The notes: a model not told the origin generated them from the letters alone. 64,000 bases of DNA from Methylotenera sp. G11 (GCF_000799735.1 NZ_JUHH01000001.1:1674001-1738000), one strand, 5' to 3'. Shown: positions 44,278 to 53,945, numbered from the stretch's first letter. Made by a program: numbers and translations.

Positions 44278-45984
44278 TCAGGCACGTATGCGGCTCGTCA
44301 AGTCAATCACCCGCATGACTTCCGCCACACCGGTATGGCCTTCCAGAATGCGGCGCACACCATCTTCCGCGAGCGTTACAAAACCCTTTTCAAATGCCAT
44401 TTTCTGCAATTCATCCAAGTGTGCCCGGCGTGAGATCAATGCATCCATATCACTATCGATACGCAACAGCTCCATGATTGCCATACGGCCGCGATAACCG
44501 TTCAGGTTACAGTGCCCACAGCCTTTTGCTTTGAATATCTGAGGCCTGTCATCCGCTTTAAGACGCAGGATCTTACGCTCGAATTCATCCGGCACATAAG
44601 CTTCCTTGCAGTGCGGGCAAAGCACCCTTACCAGGCGCTGCGCCACCACACCGATGATGTTTCCGGCCATAATGTCAGGCAGAATGCCGATATCCGTCAA
44701 ACGCGGAAACACGCCCAAAGCAGAATTGGTGTGCAGTGTGCTGAATACCTGATGCCCGGTCATGGCCGCACGGAAAGCCATGCTGGCGGTATCTTCATCA
44801 CGAATCTCACCAACCAGGATAATGTCCGGGTCCTGCCGCATGATCGAACGGATACCATTGGCAAAATCGACCTTGTTCACCTCAGCGACCGAAGTCTGGC
44901 GCATCATCGTCACTGGATACTCCACCGGGTCTTCCAGGGTCATGATGTTCACTGCGGTCGTATTCTGGCTGGATAACAGCGAATATAGCGTTGTGGTCTT
45001 GCCGCTGCCGGTAGGGCCGGTTACGATCAGGATTCCCTCGGGGCGCGTCATCATCAGACGCAACTCGTCCAGGGTGTCTTCACGCAAGCCCATGCGCTCC
45101 ATCGGGATAATCGACTTTTCGCGATCCAGCACACGCAGCACGATATTTTCGCCGTGTATCGTCGGGTGCGTGGAAACCCGGAAATCAATCGGACGGCCGC
45201 ATAAATTCATGTTCAGCCGGCCATCCTGCGGCGCCCGGGTTTCTGCAATATCAAGCCCGCTCACGACCTTGAGCCTGACCGCAACGCCTCCCCAATAGCT
45301 TTTGTGCAGGCTGCGAATCTGCTGCAGCACGCCATCAATCCGGTAACGGATCCTTAAAAAGGCATGTTCCGGTTCAAAATGGATATCCGAAGCGCCGCGT
45401 TTAACCGCATCCATCAACAGCGATCCAACCAGCCGCACCACGGGCTGCGTATATTCATTGCCAGCCGCACTCAGGCTCTGGTAATCAATCTCGCCGGTCT
45501 CGATCTCGCGCAGGATACCGTCAACGGACAGCTCATAGCCATAGAACTGGTCAATAAATTCCTCAAGCTGCGCCTCTGCCGCAAGCACCGGCTTGAGCTG
45601 GATCTTGCCGCCCAGCATGGCGCGCAGCTGATCCAGCGCCACCACGTTGAACAGGTCCGCCATCGCAACCACCATGATGCCGCTCGCTTGCTCATAGGCG
45701 ACAGGCAGCAGATGATAGCGGCGCGAAAAATCCTGCGGCACCATTTGCAAAGCCTCGATATCCGCGACCACTGTCGACAAGTCGATGCTTTCGGTGCCGA
45801 TCGTGCTTGCCAGCGTGTCGCGAACCATGGCCTCTGTCACAAAGCCGAGCCGCACCAGCAAGCGCCCCAGCGGCAAGTCATTATGTTCCTGTTCAATCAG
45901 CGCGATTCGCAGCTGGTCATTGCTGATCAAGCCCTGCTGCACCATCAGTTCGCCTATGCGAAGTTTGCGCCGCTGCTCAACCAT
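44278..45984 (-). CDS. mshE: MshE-type pilus extension ATPase with MshEN c-di-GMP domain
   Basis: A 568-residue GspE/PilB-type motor. The N-terminal 70 residues contain two MshEN-like motifs: RIGELMVQQGLISNDQLRIA and LPLGRLLVRLGFVTEAMV. In MshE this domain binds cyclic di-GMP, so control by c-di-GMP is a reasonable inference. The ATPase core has Walker A TGPTGSGKTTTLYS, Asp-box and Walker B, and a zinc tetracysteine (CPHC... CGHC). It powers pilus extension through MshG. Confidence 0.93.
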   Translation of the reverse strand: MVEQRRKLRIGELMVQQGLISNDQLRIALIEQEHNDLPLGRLLVRLGFVTEAMVRDTLASTIGTESIDLSTVVADIEALQMVPQDFSRRYHLLPVAYEQASGIMVVAMADLFNVVALDQLRAMLGGKIQLKPVLAAEAQLEEFIDQFYGYELSVDGILREIETGEIDYQSLSAAGNEYTQPVVRLVGSLLMDAVKRGASDIHFEPEHAFLRIRYRIDGVLQQIRSLHKSYWGGVAVRLKVVSGLDIAETRAPQDGRLNMNLCGRPIDFRVSTHPTIHGENIVLRVLDREKSIIPMERMGLREDTLDELRLMMTRPEGILIVTGPTGSGKTTTLYSLLSSQNTTAVNIMTLEDPVEYPVTMMRQTSVAEVNKVDFANGIRSIMRQDPDIILVGEIRDEDTASMAFRAAMTGHQVFSTLHTNSALGVFPRLTDIGILPDIMAGNIIGVVAQRLVRVLCPHCKEAYVPDEFERKILRLKADDRPQIFKAKGCGHCNLNGYRGRMAIMELLRIDSDMDALISRRAHLDELQKMAFEKGFVTLAEDGVRRILEGHTGVAEVMRVIDLTSRIRA

Positions 45985-46066
45985 TGAGTCCAGCCTGTTC
46001 TGATCGGTTTGTTATGGTCATATTCCTAGTATCTTTATTTTTATATCGGCTCGTGTGCAATCCGCG

Positions 46067-47410
46067 CTAATGCTGCAGTGCCTGTATCCTGGCTTCGAGC
46101 TGCGCTTTGTCAAGGTTGCTGGCACCTGATGTATTGCCTGCATTGTTTAACAAATCCAAGGCACGCTGGTATTGGGCCAATGCGAGGCCGGGCTTGCCGA
46201 GCTGGTCCAGGCTTATTGCCAGATTGAAAGCATAATCCGCACTGTTAGGTGCATAGCGGCTGGCATTAAAATAAGCCGCCTGTGCCAATGGCCATTGATT
46301 CTGCGCTGCGTACAGATTGCCTAATGCAGCATGCAGGTTTGCGGCTTCCGGCTGCTGTGCCAGCATGCTCTTGATGCGGCTTTCCGTATCGGCATTATCG
46401 CCTGCAGCAGAGTCCGTCGTGATCTGTGCATTGGCAATCGCGGATAATGCGGTGCTGTTCCTTGGCTCAATCTCCAGCACCTTCTGGTACCAGCCATTAG
46501 CATCGGCATTGCGTGACTGCCGGACAGCGATGGCCGCCATCCCCAGCAATGCGTCCACATTACGTACATCACCCTGCAATACTTGCCGGTATTGTTTCTG
46601 TGCTGCCGCGTCGTCGCCGCGGCTATAAGCCTGGTAAGCCGCCAGCAGGGTCGGGTCTACACCTGCGGCAGGCATCCGGCTCACCAGTTTTAGCGGTGCT
46701 CCCTTTTTGGACGCTGCCTCACCTTCACCAGGCGTATTGTCTGATTCAGCAGCACGACTATCAGGCGTTTTACCAGCCTGGTCCTCATTGCCGGAAACAG
46801 TCGCATCATGAGCGCTGCCTTGCGCATTCACCGGCGGTTTCGGAACCGGAACACCTTTTTCCTGCACGGCCTCCATCGCAACTGCCGGCGCTTCAATATC
46901 TGCCTGCGGCTCAACTGCCAGCACTGGCGGCACAACAGGACCAGCTGTGGTTGTGGCAGGCGTGGCTTGGGGTGATGGCCTCGCCAGCGTAAGTTCAGGC
47001 GCATTCAGCTTCTTCATATACTGATACCCCTGCAACCCAAGCCATATGGTCAAGGCTCCGGCAACACCCAGCATGAACAAAGCCAATGGTGAAGTCGAGT
47101 TCTGGGCAGCCTGGTTAGCCACAAACACATTGGCAGCCAGCTGGTGCTGGCTGCCTTTCCTGGCTTCAGGTTGCAGCCTGGGTTTTTCCACACTTGCTGC
47201 AGCGGCAGCAGCGTTGAAAGAGGCTGCCTTGGCGGCTAACGCATCTGCGGCAGAACCCAAGCCCGACGCCTCCGCACTTGCAGCAGGCTGTGCATTTGGC
47301 AGCGGTTCCAGCATAAGATCTGCAGATGCGGTTTCGCCTGCCCCGCTTTTTTTAAGCTCAGCCTGCTTGCCTTTCTCTGCCGATTCAAGAGCCTTAATCA
47401 GTAAACTCAT
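46067..47410 (-). CDS. mshN: MshN-like TPR protein
   Basis: A 447-residue protein with a cytoplasmic N-terminus, a membrane helix (PLALFMLGVAGALTIWLGLQGYQYM) near residue 120, a Pro/Ala-rich linker and C-terminal tetratricopeptide repeats (LLAAYQAYSRGDDAAAQKQYRQVL and onward, residues 255-440). This matches MshN. It lies 7 bases after mshL. AGAGG about 10 bases before the ATG serves as a ribosome binding site. Confidence 0.82.
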   Translation of the reverse strand: MSLLIKALESAEKGKQAELKKSGAGETASADLMLEPLPNAQPAASAEASGLGSAADALAAKAASFNAAAAAASVEKPRLQPEARKGSQHQLAANVFVANQAAQNSTSPLALFMLGVAGALTIWLGLQGYQYMKKLNAPELTLARPSPQATPATTTAGPVVPPVLAVEPQADIEAPAVAMEAVQEKGVPVPKPPVNAQGSAHDATVSGNEDQAGKTPDSRAAESDNTPGEGEAASKKGAPLKLVSRMPAAGVDPTLLAAYQAYSRGDDAAAQKQYRQVLQGDVRNVDALLGMAAIAVRQSRNADANGWYQKVLEIEPRNSTALSAIANAQITTDSAAGDNADTESRIKSMLAQQPEAANLHAALGNLYAAQNQWPLAQAAYFNASRYAPNSADYAFNLAISLDQLGKPGLALAQYQRALDLLNNAGNTSGASNLDKAQLEARIQALQH

Positions 47411-47417
47411 CTACCGA

Positions 47418-49274
47418 CTACCTCTCACCATTCTCGTCCAATGTTTTCTGTAGCTGCTGTGATGGCAGGAACTGCTTGAAATTAGCCAGCTCATCACTCT
47501 CCAGGCTGGCGGTTGTAATGACGGTAGGACGCAGGAAAACGACCAGTTCCGTTTTAGTGTTGCTGTCATTCTGGCCGGTAAATATCTTGCCAATGCCCGG
47601 CACATCCGAAACACCGGGAACCTTATCCTTGTTACTTTTAATTTCATCCTGCATCAAACCGCCTAATACCGCTATGTTTCCGCTGTTGATCTGTAGCAAG
47701 GATTCCATCTCGCGGATCCTAATTTCCGGGATACCTTTGTATGTCGTGAAAGGCTTACCGTCGGATCCGTACAATGATGGATTGGGGTCCGGAATATATT
47801 GTATCAGGCTGGAAATCGTCGGCCTCACATTGACATTCACCATACCGGCATCGCTTATCTGCGGCGTAACGCTCATGACTACGCCTACAGGCACCGTGTT
47901 AGGCGTGGTGGTAATGGTTTTGGAACTGCCTGCATTTGCAACCAGGCTGTCTTGAACCTGCACGGTGAAGTACACCAGGTTATCAACCACCTTGAGCACC
48001 GCTGTCTGATTGTTAAGCACCATCAGTTTGGGGCTGGACAATACCTTGGTCGTGCCGAACTGCTTCAGCAAACTGATCGAGGCGGCAATATTGCCGATGC
48101 GGCTTAAAGGGTTAAGATACCCGGCCACGAACCCCGGCCCTGTTGCACCGACCATGGGAATCAACGGCCCCAGTGAACCGGAAACCTCAAAACCGCTATT
48201 GGTATCACGGTTATTATTCAGACGACTCCAATCGATACCTGCCTGGAAACCATCATTAAGCTTCACTTCTACGATGGTGGCCTCAATCAGCACCTGGCGT
48301 TTAGCGCTATTAAGCACTTTATCCAGGAACTCCTGTACCTTTTCGTGCTGCTTGCTGGTGCCCCTTACGCTGATTACGCCAGCTTCCCTGTTTGAGATTA
48401 CCGTAGCGGCAAAGAGCGTTTTATATTCTTCCCTGAACTCTGCACGTTCAACCTTCTGGCTGTTAACCTGTGTCGCAGGATCTTTTGCGCTGCTCTCGGA
48501 CTTCTCCGCCCCTGCCGATAGCGAACCGCCGCTACCGGACCTGGCGATCATGACCTCTTTATCGGTTTCTTCCAGGATATCTTTAATGTTGTTTTCCAGG
48601 GTTTCCCAGAAGCGCCCTTTGGATTCGCTCGTTATCGAGGTTCTGGAACTGTTGCTTGCCCCGTTTCCGGAGGTGCTGGTCGTTGTGCCCGTGCTGCCGG
48701 CAACTGTGCCTGCCGTGCCGCTTGAGCTCTGAGAAGTGCTTGATATCTGCCCGTCCACACCGATAAAGCCCCTGGTATCACGCGACATATTCACATAATC
48801 AATTTTGTAAGTTCTTAATACAGGCTGATCAGGCGCTATCGTCAGCACATTCCCCTGAATCTTATAAGTTAAATCCACCTGCCTCGATATGCGCTCCAGA
48901 ATTGCCGGCAGCGTCTGGTCAACGGCATTCAGGGTTACGCGGCCCCGGATTGAAGGATGGATATCTACATTGAATTTGCTATCTCGTGCAATGGCGAACA
49001 ACACCTCTTTGACCGGGGTGTCATATACGACGATGCTGTAAACAGGTTCTTTGGCTTTGGGTTGAGGTGGCGGCAAATAAACGTGGTCGGTTACCGGCTT
49101 GGGGATGCCACTTGCTGCGGCATTGCCTGCGGACTTTGATGGCTCAACAGCGGCAGACGAACTTTTATCGTCGATATGGCCTTTGGACGGCTGCACCTTG
49201 GATTGGTGCGCGCAAGCCGACACCCCTAGCACCACAGACATTGACAGCATCAATATTACTTTATTGATTGCCAT
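47418..49274 (-). CDS. mshL: MshL-type secretin
   Basis: A 618-residue outer-membrane secretin with a lipoprotein signal (Cys21 in VSAC). An N-terminal STN-like region (VYSIVVYDTPVKEVLFAIARD), a variable Ser/Thr/Gly-rich insertion, then the secretin core with EATIVEVKLNDGFQAGIDW and AVLGGLMQDEIKSN. It carries the pilus through the outer membrane. The start has GGGAG 9 bases upstream. This is the second secretin in the window, after RcpA. Confidence 0.93.
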   Translation of the reverse strand: MAINKVILMLSMSVVLGVSACAHQSKVQPSKGHIDDKSSSAAVEPSKSAGNAAASGIPKPVTDHVYLPPPQPKAKEPVYSIVVYDTPVKEVLFAIARDSKFNVDIHPSIRGRVTLNAVDQTLPAILERISRQVDLTYKIQGNVLTIAPDQPVLRTYKIDYVNMSRDTRGFIGVDGQISSTSQSSSGTAGTVAGSTGTTTSTSGNGASNSSRTSITSESKGRFWETLENNIKDILEETDKEVMIARSGSGGSLSAGAEKSESSAKDPATQVNSQKVERAEFREEYKTLFAATVISNREAGVISVRGTSKQHEKVQEFLDKVLNSAKRQVLIEATIVEVKLNDGFQAGIDWSRLNNNRDTNSGFEVSGSLGPLIPMVGATGPGFVAGYLNPLSRIGNIAASISLLKQFGTTKVLSSPKLMVLNNQTAVLKVVDNLVYFTVQVQDSLVANAGSSKTITTTPNTVPVGVVMSVTPQISDAGMVNVNVRPTISSLIQYIPDPNPSLYGSDGKPFTTYKGIPEIRIREMESLLQINSGNIAVLGGLMQDEIKSNKDKVPGVSDVPGIGKIFTGQNDSNTKTELVVFLRPTVITTASLESDELANFKQFLPSQQLQKTLDENGER

Positions 49275-49481
49275 AGATTAACACTCCCGATAGCTGCCTT
49301 ACAGGCCACTTTTCTATTTATATCACGTTAATAATACCGCAAAAAATAGCAGGGAATAGCAAATCACTACAATAAGTTGCAATCTGCTTTTAAGTATTTG
49401 AAAAAATAGCCGTATTTAATGTGCGACCGCAGAAAATCAGGCCTGAAACTACCAGGGGAAATTGATTGATTCAGCCGGCCG

Positions 49482-50894
49482 TCATTGCGACAGCGCAATG
49501 TCTTTTTTCACTCCAGCCAGCGTGCGTAAATAGGGCTGGTTGGCCTTGATTTCCGCCGGCAGGCCATCAAGTGCGCTCAGCGCATCAGCCCGCTGCGCAA
49601 ACGCACCGTACAGGATGACGGTATAAACGCCATCACGCTGCTGCATGCGGTATAGATAGATATTATCCATCTCCAACTGCCGGCCAAGTTTTTCAAGGGT
49701 AGCCTTCAGCAGAGCGTCATGCGGCGGCACGGTAGTTAATGAACCGCCTGCCAGCGACCCGCCGGCAACCGACTGGATCTGCAGGGATACGGTTTCAGGA
49801 CTCGCGCTCACCAGCAAAGCTTTCATGGCCTCCAGACGCTGATCCACCAACTGCTGCGGTACATCAACAGCAGCCGGCCCGGCAGGGGAAGCAGGCGCAG
49901 CTGATAATGCCGCGTGTTTCACCGGGTTACTCCCTGCGGCGGCAACAGGCTGCCGCTTGGGCGTATCGACCAGCACCGCTGCCAGCAGACCCACACTCAG
50001 CACCGCTACCAGCATAATCGCCGGCCATGCATATTTGCGGGATAACCATGCCCCGGCGAAGCCCGATTGATACCATTTGGGCTTTAAACCAAACTCGCTG
50101 TCATTGATTGCCGCATAGACGTGTTTAGGCGTAATTTGGTGAACATTGTCCGCAAATGCCGACAGCAAAGCTTTGTCAGCCAGGATATTAATCCGGCGCA
50201 CCAGGCCTTCCGATGCTTTCGAGAGCTTCTTAATGGCCGATTCGGTAAACAGGTGCGGGCCATGATAGCCCGCTGCACGCAGCCTGAAGATCAGGTATTC
50301 GCCTACATCCCTGGTTTGCAGCGGCCCCAGGTTAAAGCGATGCGTAATGCGCTCGCGCAACTGGCGTATATGATCCTGATTAAGATTGTCATCCAGCTCG
50401 GGCTGGCCGAATAATACGATCTGCAGCAATTTATCCTGCCTAGTCTCCAGGTTCGACAGCAGCCTGATCTCCTCAAGCGTCGCAAGCGGCATACCTTGCG
50501 CTTCCTCTACAAAGATCACGACCTGTCGCCCCTCTGCATAACGTGCCAGCAGGTACGCCTGCAATGCCTGCATCACTTTCAGGCGGTCGGCATCCCTGGG
50601 CAGCTTGAGCTGCAGCTCAAAAGCGATTGCATGTAGCACATCTTCCGGTGCGACACTCGGGTTGGCAAGATAGATGCTCTCGATTCTTTCCGGTAGTATC
50701 GTCTGCAGCATACGGCAAAGCATGGTTTTGCCGCTGCCCACTTCGCCCACGACCTTGATGATGCCTTCACCGTTAGTGATGGCATAGACCAGCGCATCAA
50801 GTATTGCGCCTCGATTACCGCCGGAAAAGAAAAAATCCGTATTCGGCGTAATTTTGAATGGCGGCTCTTTCAAGCCAAAGTGGGGATAATACAA
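49482..50894 (-). CDS. mshM: MshM/ExeA-like AAA ATPase with C-terminal SPOR-like domain
   Basis: A 470-residue protein, apparently with a TTG start, of the ExeA/MshM type. Residues 1-250 form the AAA domain with Walker A GEVGSGKTMLCRML and Walker B VVIFVEEAQGM. A membrane helix follows near residue 290 (AWPAIMLVAVLSVGLLAAVLV), then a Pro/Ala linker and a C-terminal domain (YLYRMQQRDGVYTVILYGAFA) that looks like SPOR, a peptidoglycan-binding fold. It probably helps insert the secretin through the cell wall. It starts 140 bases after a candidate sigma-54 promoter. Confidence 0.85.
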   Translation of the reverse strand: MYYPHFGLKEPPFKITPNTDFFFSGGNRGAILDALVYAITNGEGIIKVVGEVGSGKTMLCRMLQTILPERIESIYLANPSVAPEDVLHAIAFELQLKLPRDADRLKVMQALQAYLLARYAEGRQVVIFVEEAQGMPLATLEEIRLLSNLETRQDKLLQIVLFGQPELDDNLNQDHIRQLRERITHRFNLGPLQTRDVGEYLIFRLRAAGYHGPHLFTESAIKKLSKASEGLVRRINILADKALLSAFADNVHQITPKHVYAAINDSEFGLKPKWYQSGFAGAWLSRKYAWPAIMLVAVLSVGLLAAVLVDTPKRQPVAAAGSNPVKHAALSAAPASPAGPAAVDVPQQLVDQRLEAMKALLVSASPETVSLQIQSVAGGSLAGGSLTTVPPHDALLKATLEKLGRQLEMDNIYLYRMQQRDGVYTVILYGAFAQRADALSALDGLPAEIKANQPYLRTLAGVKKDIALSQ

Positions 50895-51033
50895 ATCAGT
50901 TCCAGCCAGTCCGAATATTGGTCAATGCGCGCAATGATCGCGCAGGATGCTATAAGGGATTCTACAGTAAAAAAAGTTTAGCCGCGCCACCTGCCCGTAG
51001 CCAGGCAAAACGCCGTCATCCGCATGCATGCCG

Positions 51034-51048
51034 GCAAACGCCGTGCTA
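51034..51048 (-). promoter_or_regulatory. Candidate sigma-54 (-24/-12) promoter upstream of mshM
   Basis: On the minus strand TAGCAC-N5-TTGC occurs with exact consensus spacing (TGGCAC-N5-TTGC), with one mismatch, in the GG pair. It overlaps the stop codon (TAG) of the sigma-54 response regulator gene, and mshM starts about 140 bases downstream. The mismatch in the normally invariant GG weakens the case. Confidence 0.35.
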
Positions 51049-52470
51049 ATGATCATCCTGCGTGTTCATACGGCTGTATAACGTTGTGCGGTTCACGTTC
51101 AGCAGCTTTGCCGCCTGACTCAGGTTGCCATGCGTCATTTTCATGGCAGCTTCGATATAAGCGCGCTCCCAGGTTTTCAGAACCGCATCCAGGCTGACAT
51201 TGGCCTGTCGCTGCAAATGCCGTTGTGCCTGTGCTGTCATGCCTGCTTCATTGTTGAAACTGAATTCATTGTCTGCAACTTCAGGCTCGGTTAAATCAAA
51301 CTCGGCAATCAGCTCTTCTTCTTTAACCGTTTTACCCGCATATTTTGCAATTAAACGAATCACGATATTTCTAAGCTCTCGCACATTGCCGGGGAAAATA
51401 TAATCCAGCCAGCGACCCTGCGCCTTTGCATCCAGTTCAAATGCCGCTTTCCCGATCTGGTTCGCATAAAAAGCCGTAAAATAATCACGCAACAGATGCT
51501 TATCTTCACCAAGCTCACGCAGCGGTGGCACTTTCACCGTAAATACGCTAAGCCGGTGATACAGGTCGGATCTGAACTTACCGGCACGCACCTCCGCACG
51601 CAAATCACGATTAGTAGCAGCCACGATGCGGGCACGGCTCTTGCGTGTCTGCGTTTCCCCAATGCGCTGGTATTCTCCGTTTTCCAGCACGCGCAGCAGC
51701 TTGGCCTGCAACTCCAGCGGCAATTCACCGATTTCATCCAGAAACAGCGTCCCTTCACCCGCATCTTCAAAATAACCCGAATGCGCAGCAACTGCCCCTG
51801 TAAACGCCCCTTTAGCGTGCCCGAATAAAATAGATTCTGCCAGCAATGGCGAAACGGCCGCACAGTTAATGGACAGATAAGGCTGCAGCGAGCGCTCACT
51901 TGCATGGTGAAAGCTGCTCGCCACGAGCTCTTTGCCACTGCCTGACTCTCCTTCGATCAATACCGGAAACGGCGAATCCGCAAACTGCCTGATCTGCAAA
52001 TGTAAAGCCTGGATCGGCAGGCTATTACCCAACAAGCCGCCATACTCTTGCTCCGCCTTGATTTCATTGAGTTCAGCATCCTGCACCTTGAGTGCATTTA
52101 AAAGCATATCTTTAAGCTTTTCCACATCACACGGTTTAGCGATAAAGTCAGCCGCACCCAATGAAAGCGCGCGCTTTACATTGGAATCACCACTCTGGCC
52201 CGACAGTACATGGATCTTGATCGCAGGGGAATGCGCAAGCAGTGTGCCAATGACTTTAAAGCCTTCTTCCGGCACATGGGGATTAGGCGGCAAGCCCAGG
52301 TCAACCAGAGCCAGCGCCGGCGGGGCGTCCAGTTGCTGCAACAGGCTTTTGACCTGCGCATGCGACTCTGCCACACAAACTTCGAAATGCCTGCTTAATA
52401 CAAAATGGAGGGTATCCGTAATCAACGGGTCATCGTCAACGATCATCAATACCGGACGTAGTACTGCCAT
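51046..52470 (-). CDS. NtrC-family sigma-54-dependent response regulator
   Basis: A 474-residue regulator: receiver domain (residues 5-125) with phospho-acceptor Asp57 in LVDLGLP and acidic pocket VDDDP; central AAA+ sigma-54 activation domain with Walker [13 protein letters not shown], the GAFTGA loop ([14 protein letters not shown]) and [14 protein letters not shown]-terminal Fis-type helix-turn-helix ([21 protein letters not shown]). It is transcribed toward mshM and probably controls the MSHA-like operon. No histidine kinase lies next to it. Confidence 0.93.
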   Translation of the reverse strand: MAVLRPVLMIVDDDPLITDTLHFVLSRHFEVCVAESHAQVKSLLQQLDAPPALALVDLGLPPNPHVPEEGFKVIGTLLAHSPAIKIHVLSGQSGDSNVKRALSLGAADFIAKPCDVEKLKDMLLNALKVQDAELNEIKAEQEYGGLLGNSLPIQALHLQIRQFADSPFPVLIEGESGSGKELVASSFHHASERSLQPYLSINCAAVSPLLAESILFGHAKGAFTGAVAAHSGYFEDAGEGTLFLDEIGELPLELQAKLLRVLENGEYQRIGETQTRKSRARIVAATNRDLRAEVRAGKFRSDLYHRLSVFTVKVPPLRELGEDKHLLRDYFTAFYANQIGKAAFELDAKAQGRWLDYIFPGNVRELRNIVIRLIAKYAGKTVKEEELIAEFDLTEPEVADNEFSFNNEAGMTAQAQRHLQRQANVSLDAVLKTWERAYIEAAMKMTHGNLSQAAKLLNVNRTTLYSRMNTQDDH

Positions 52471-52761
52471 TTGGAAGTGCCTTATTATAAATTTTTGATA
52501 ATCACTGCGTTCGCTGCAACTATAGCCTTAATAGCTTGATGTATCAATAAATTTACCCAGCGCCGCTATCTTCTGCCTATGCCAGTGGACCATCTCCCAC
52601 GCACTATATAGGGGATCGAATTCATGACGGGAATTGGGAAATCGGCCAGCTAATAAGGCTAGCGGGTTGCAGGGTTGCTGCCGCTTTCAAATCCAGGCGG
52701 CTTTGAATCAGGAAACAAAGGTGCAAAGACTGAACAGGACAACCCTTAACAGGCAAGCATG

Positions 52762-53292
52762 TTATTGCTGCAGCGGCTTCACATCCCCGCAGCTTGAGCT
52801 CAGCCACCTGCCACTGATGTCCGCTTTCTCGTTAACCGGATTACCCTGCAAGAAACCATTAAACCTGGTTTGCCCGGTAAACTTTTCGGTACTGACAAAA
52901 GTTCCTTCGGCACTGCCGCTACCTTTCAACTGTGCACCCGTGCATTCAAAATCCACCCGATACCTGTTGCCGGCATGGGTCGCATTTTTAGCAGTGCACC
53001 CCATTTCACTCTGGTATAGACCAGGCGGATTTTTCTGGCTTGCCATCGCCTGCGTGATGCAGGTACTGGAGGTTGCCGAACCATTCTCGATTTTAGGCAT
53101 ATCCAGCCCGTATTCCTTAGCCAGATCCTTCAGGCCTTCCATCTGCTCCGGCGGAATCTGTGGCACAAACCATAACAGATCCGATGATGTCGTGACTTCC
53201 CACAATCCGGGACGCATAGTTGTTTCAGCTGACTGCGCAGCAGTCCCAAAAAACAAGGAGACTAAAGAAAAAACAAACAAAGATTTATGCAT
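52762..53292 (-). CDS. DUF3617 family periplasmic protein
   Basis: A 176-residue exported protein with a signal peptide ending near residue 20 (FFGTAAQSA). The mature chain starts ETTMRPGLWEVTT, the family's N-terminal signature, and has several Cys (CITQ, GCTA, ECTG, SCGD) that may form disulphides. Function is unknown. It lies downstream of the tRNA cluster, with a 191-base gap that holds no gene. The 291-base gap on its other side (52471-52761) also shows nothing I can support. Confidence 0.78.
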   Translation of the reverse strand: MHKSLFVFSLVSLFFGTAAQSAETTMRPGLWEVTTSSDLLWFVPQIPPEQMEGLKDLAKEYGLDMPKIENGSATSSTCITQAMASQKNPPGLYQSEMGCTAKNATHAGNRYRVDFECTGAQLKGSGSAEGTFVSTEKFTGQTRFNGFLQGNPVNEKADISGRWLSSSCGDVKPLQQ

Positions 53293-53483
53293 TTAACTTC
53301 CCGAAGCCGCTGAGTATTTAAAACATATCAGAGATATTGCGGCAAAGGAAGTTCAGAATAACTCAGGAACATTGATTGAGAGTGCTAGTTTGGCAGAAGG
53401 CAATATGCTGCATCATGCGCAAAAGTCTATCGCCTGGTCAAAAACAACAAGGGAAAGATCAATAAACAACCATAAAGGGAAAT

Positions 53484-53560
53484 TGGGGTGGCTGATGGGG
53501 CTCGAACCCACGACAACTGGAATCACAATCCAGGGCTCTACCAGCTGAGCTACAGCCACC
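53484..53560 (-). tRNA. tRNA-His (GTG)
   Basis: A 77-base minus-strand tRNA including the encoded CCA. Anticodon loop TTGTGAT gives anticodon GTG (His). Acceptor GTGGCTG pairs with CAGCCAC, and the extra G at -1 faces C73, as expected of tRNA-His. The T-loop GTTCGAGCC is normal. Confidence 0.97.
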
Positions 53561-53584
53561 ATAGAGACTTCAAAAAAAACAAAC

Positions 53585-53661
53585 TGGCCTGCCCGACAGG
53601 AATCGAACCTGTAACCCCCAGCTTAGAAGGCTGGTGCTCTATCCGGTTGAGCTACGGGCAG
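53585..53661 (-). tRNA. tRNA-Arg (TCT)
   Basis: A 77-base minus-strand tRNA with encoded CCA. Anticodon loop CTTCTAA gives TCT (Arg, AGA). Acceptor stem CTGCCCG/CGGGCAG; T-loop GTTCGATTC is standard. It sits between tRNA-Pro and tRNA-His. Confidence 0.97.
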
Positions 53662-53721
53662 ATTTTGGTTACAAGACTTTATATCTAGCAATATAAAGCA
53701 CTTCGGGCTGACTTTTTATTT

Positions 53722-53757
53722 ATTAGCCCGTTGGTATTTTAATACCAACGGGCTAAT
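53722..53757. other. Perfect 17-bp inverted repeat between tRNA genes
   Basis: Left arm 53722-53738 (ATTAGCCCGTTGGTATT) and right arm 53741-53757 are perfectly complementary, with only a 2-base gap. The stem contains a GC-rich core but is not followed by a clear T-run on either strand. It lies between tRNA-Pro and tRNA-Arg and could be a processing signal or a terminator-like element. Confidence 0.7.
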
Positions 53758-53762
53758 TTATT

Positions 53763-53839
53763 TGGTCGGCGTGGAGAGATTCGAACTCCCGACATCCTGC
53801 TCCCAAAGCAGGCGCGCTACCAGGCTACGCTACACGCCG
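53763..53839 (-). tRNA. tRNA-Pro (TGG)
   Basis: A 77-base minus-strand tRNA with encoded CCA. Anticodon loop TTTGGGA gives TGG (Pro). Acceptor CGGCGTG pairs with CACGCCG. It is the first gene of the Pro-Arg-His cluster, just downstream of a good sigma-70 promoter. Confidence 0.97.
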
Positions 53840-53849
53840 AAGAAGTAGA

Positions 53850-53878
53850 AATATACCCGAATCTAGGATTGTGGTCAA
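53850..53878 (-). promoter_or_regulatory. Sigma-70 promoter of the tRNA-Pro/Arg/His cluster
   Basis: Reading the minus strand, TTGACC (53878-53873) and TATATT (53855-53850) are separated by exactly 17 bases. The -10 ends 10 bases before the mature tRNA-Pro, as expected for a strong tRNA promoter. folD lies divergently upstream. Confidence 0.75.
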
Positions 53879-53945
53879 TTCCAATATGATAAAATCTCAC
53901 TTTATTTAGTTAACCACTAAGAATTCTCAGATTGAAACATATCAA

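Noticed and set aside
53293-53483. Possible gene between the DUF3617 gene and tRNA-His
   Set aside because: No frame of useful length or recognisable content.
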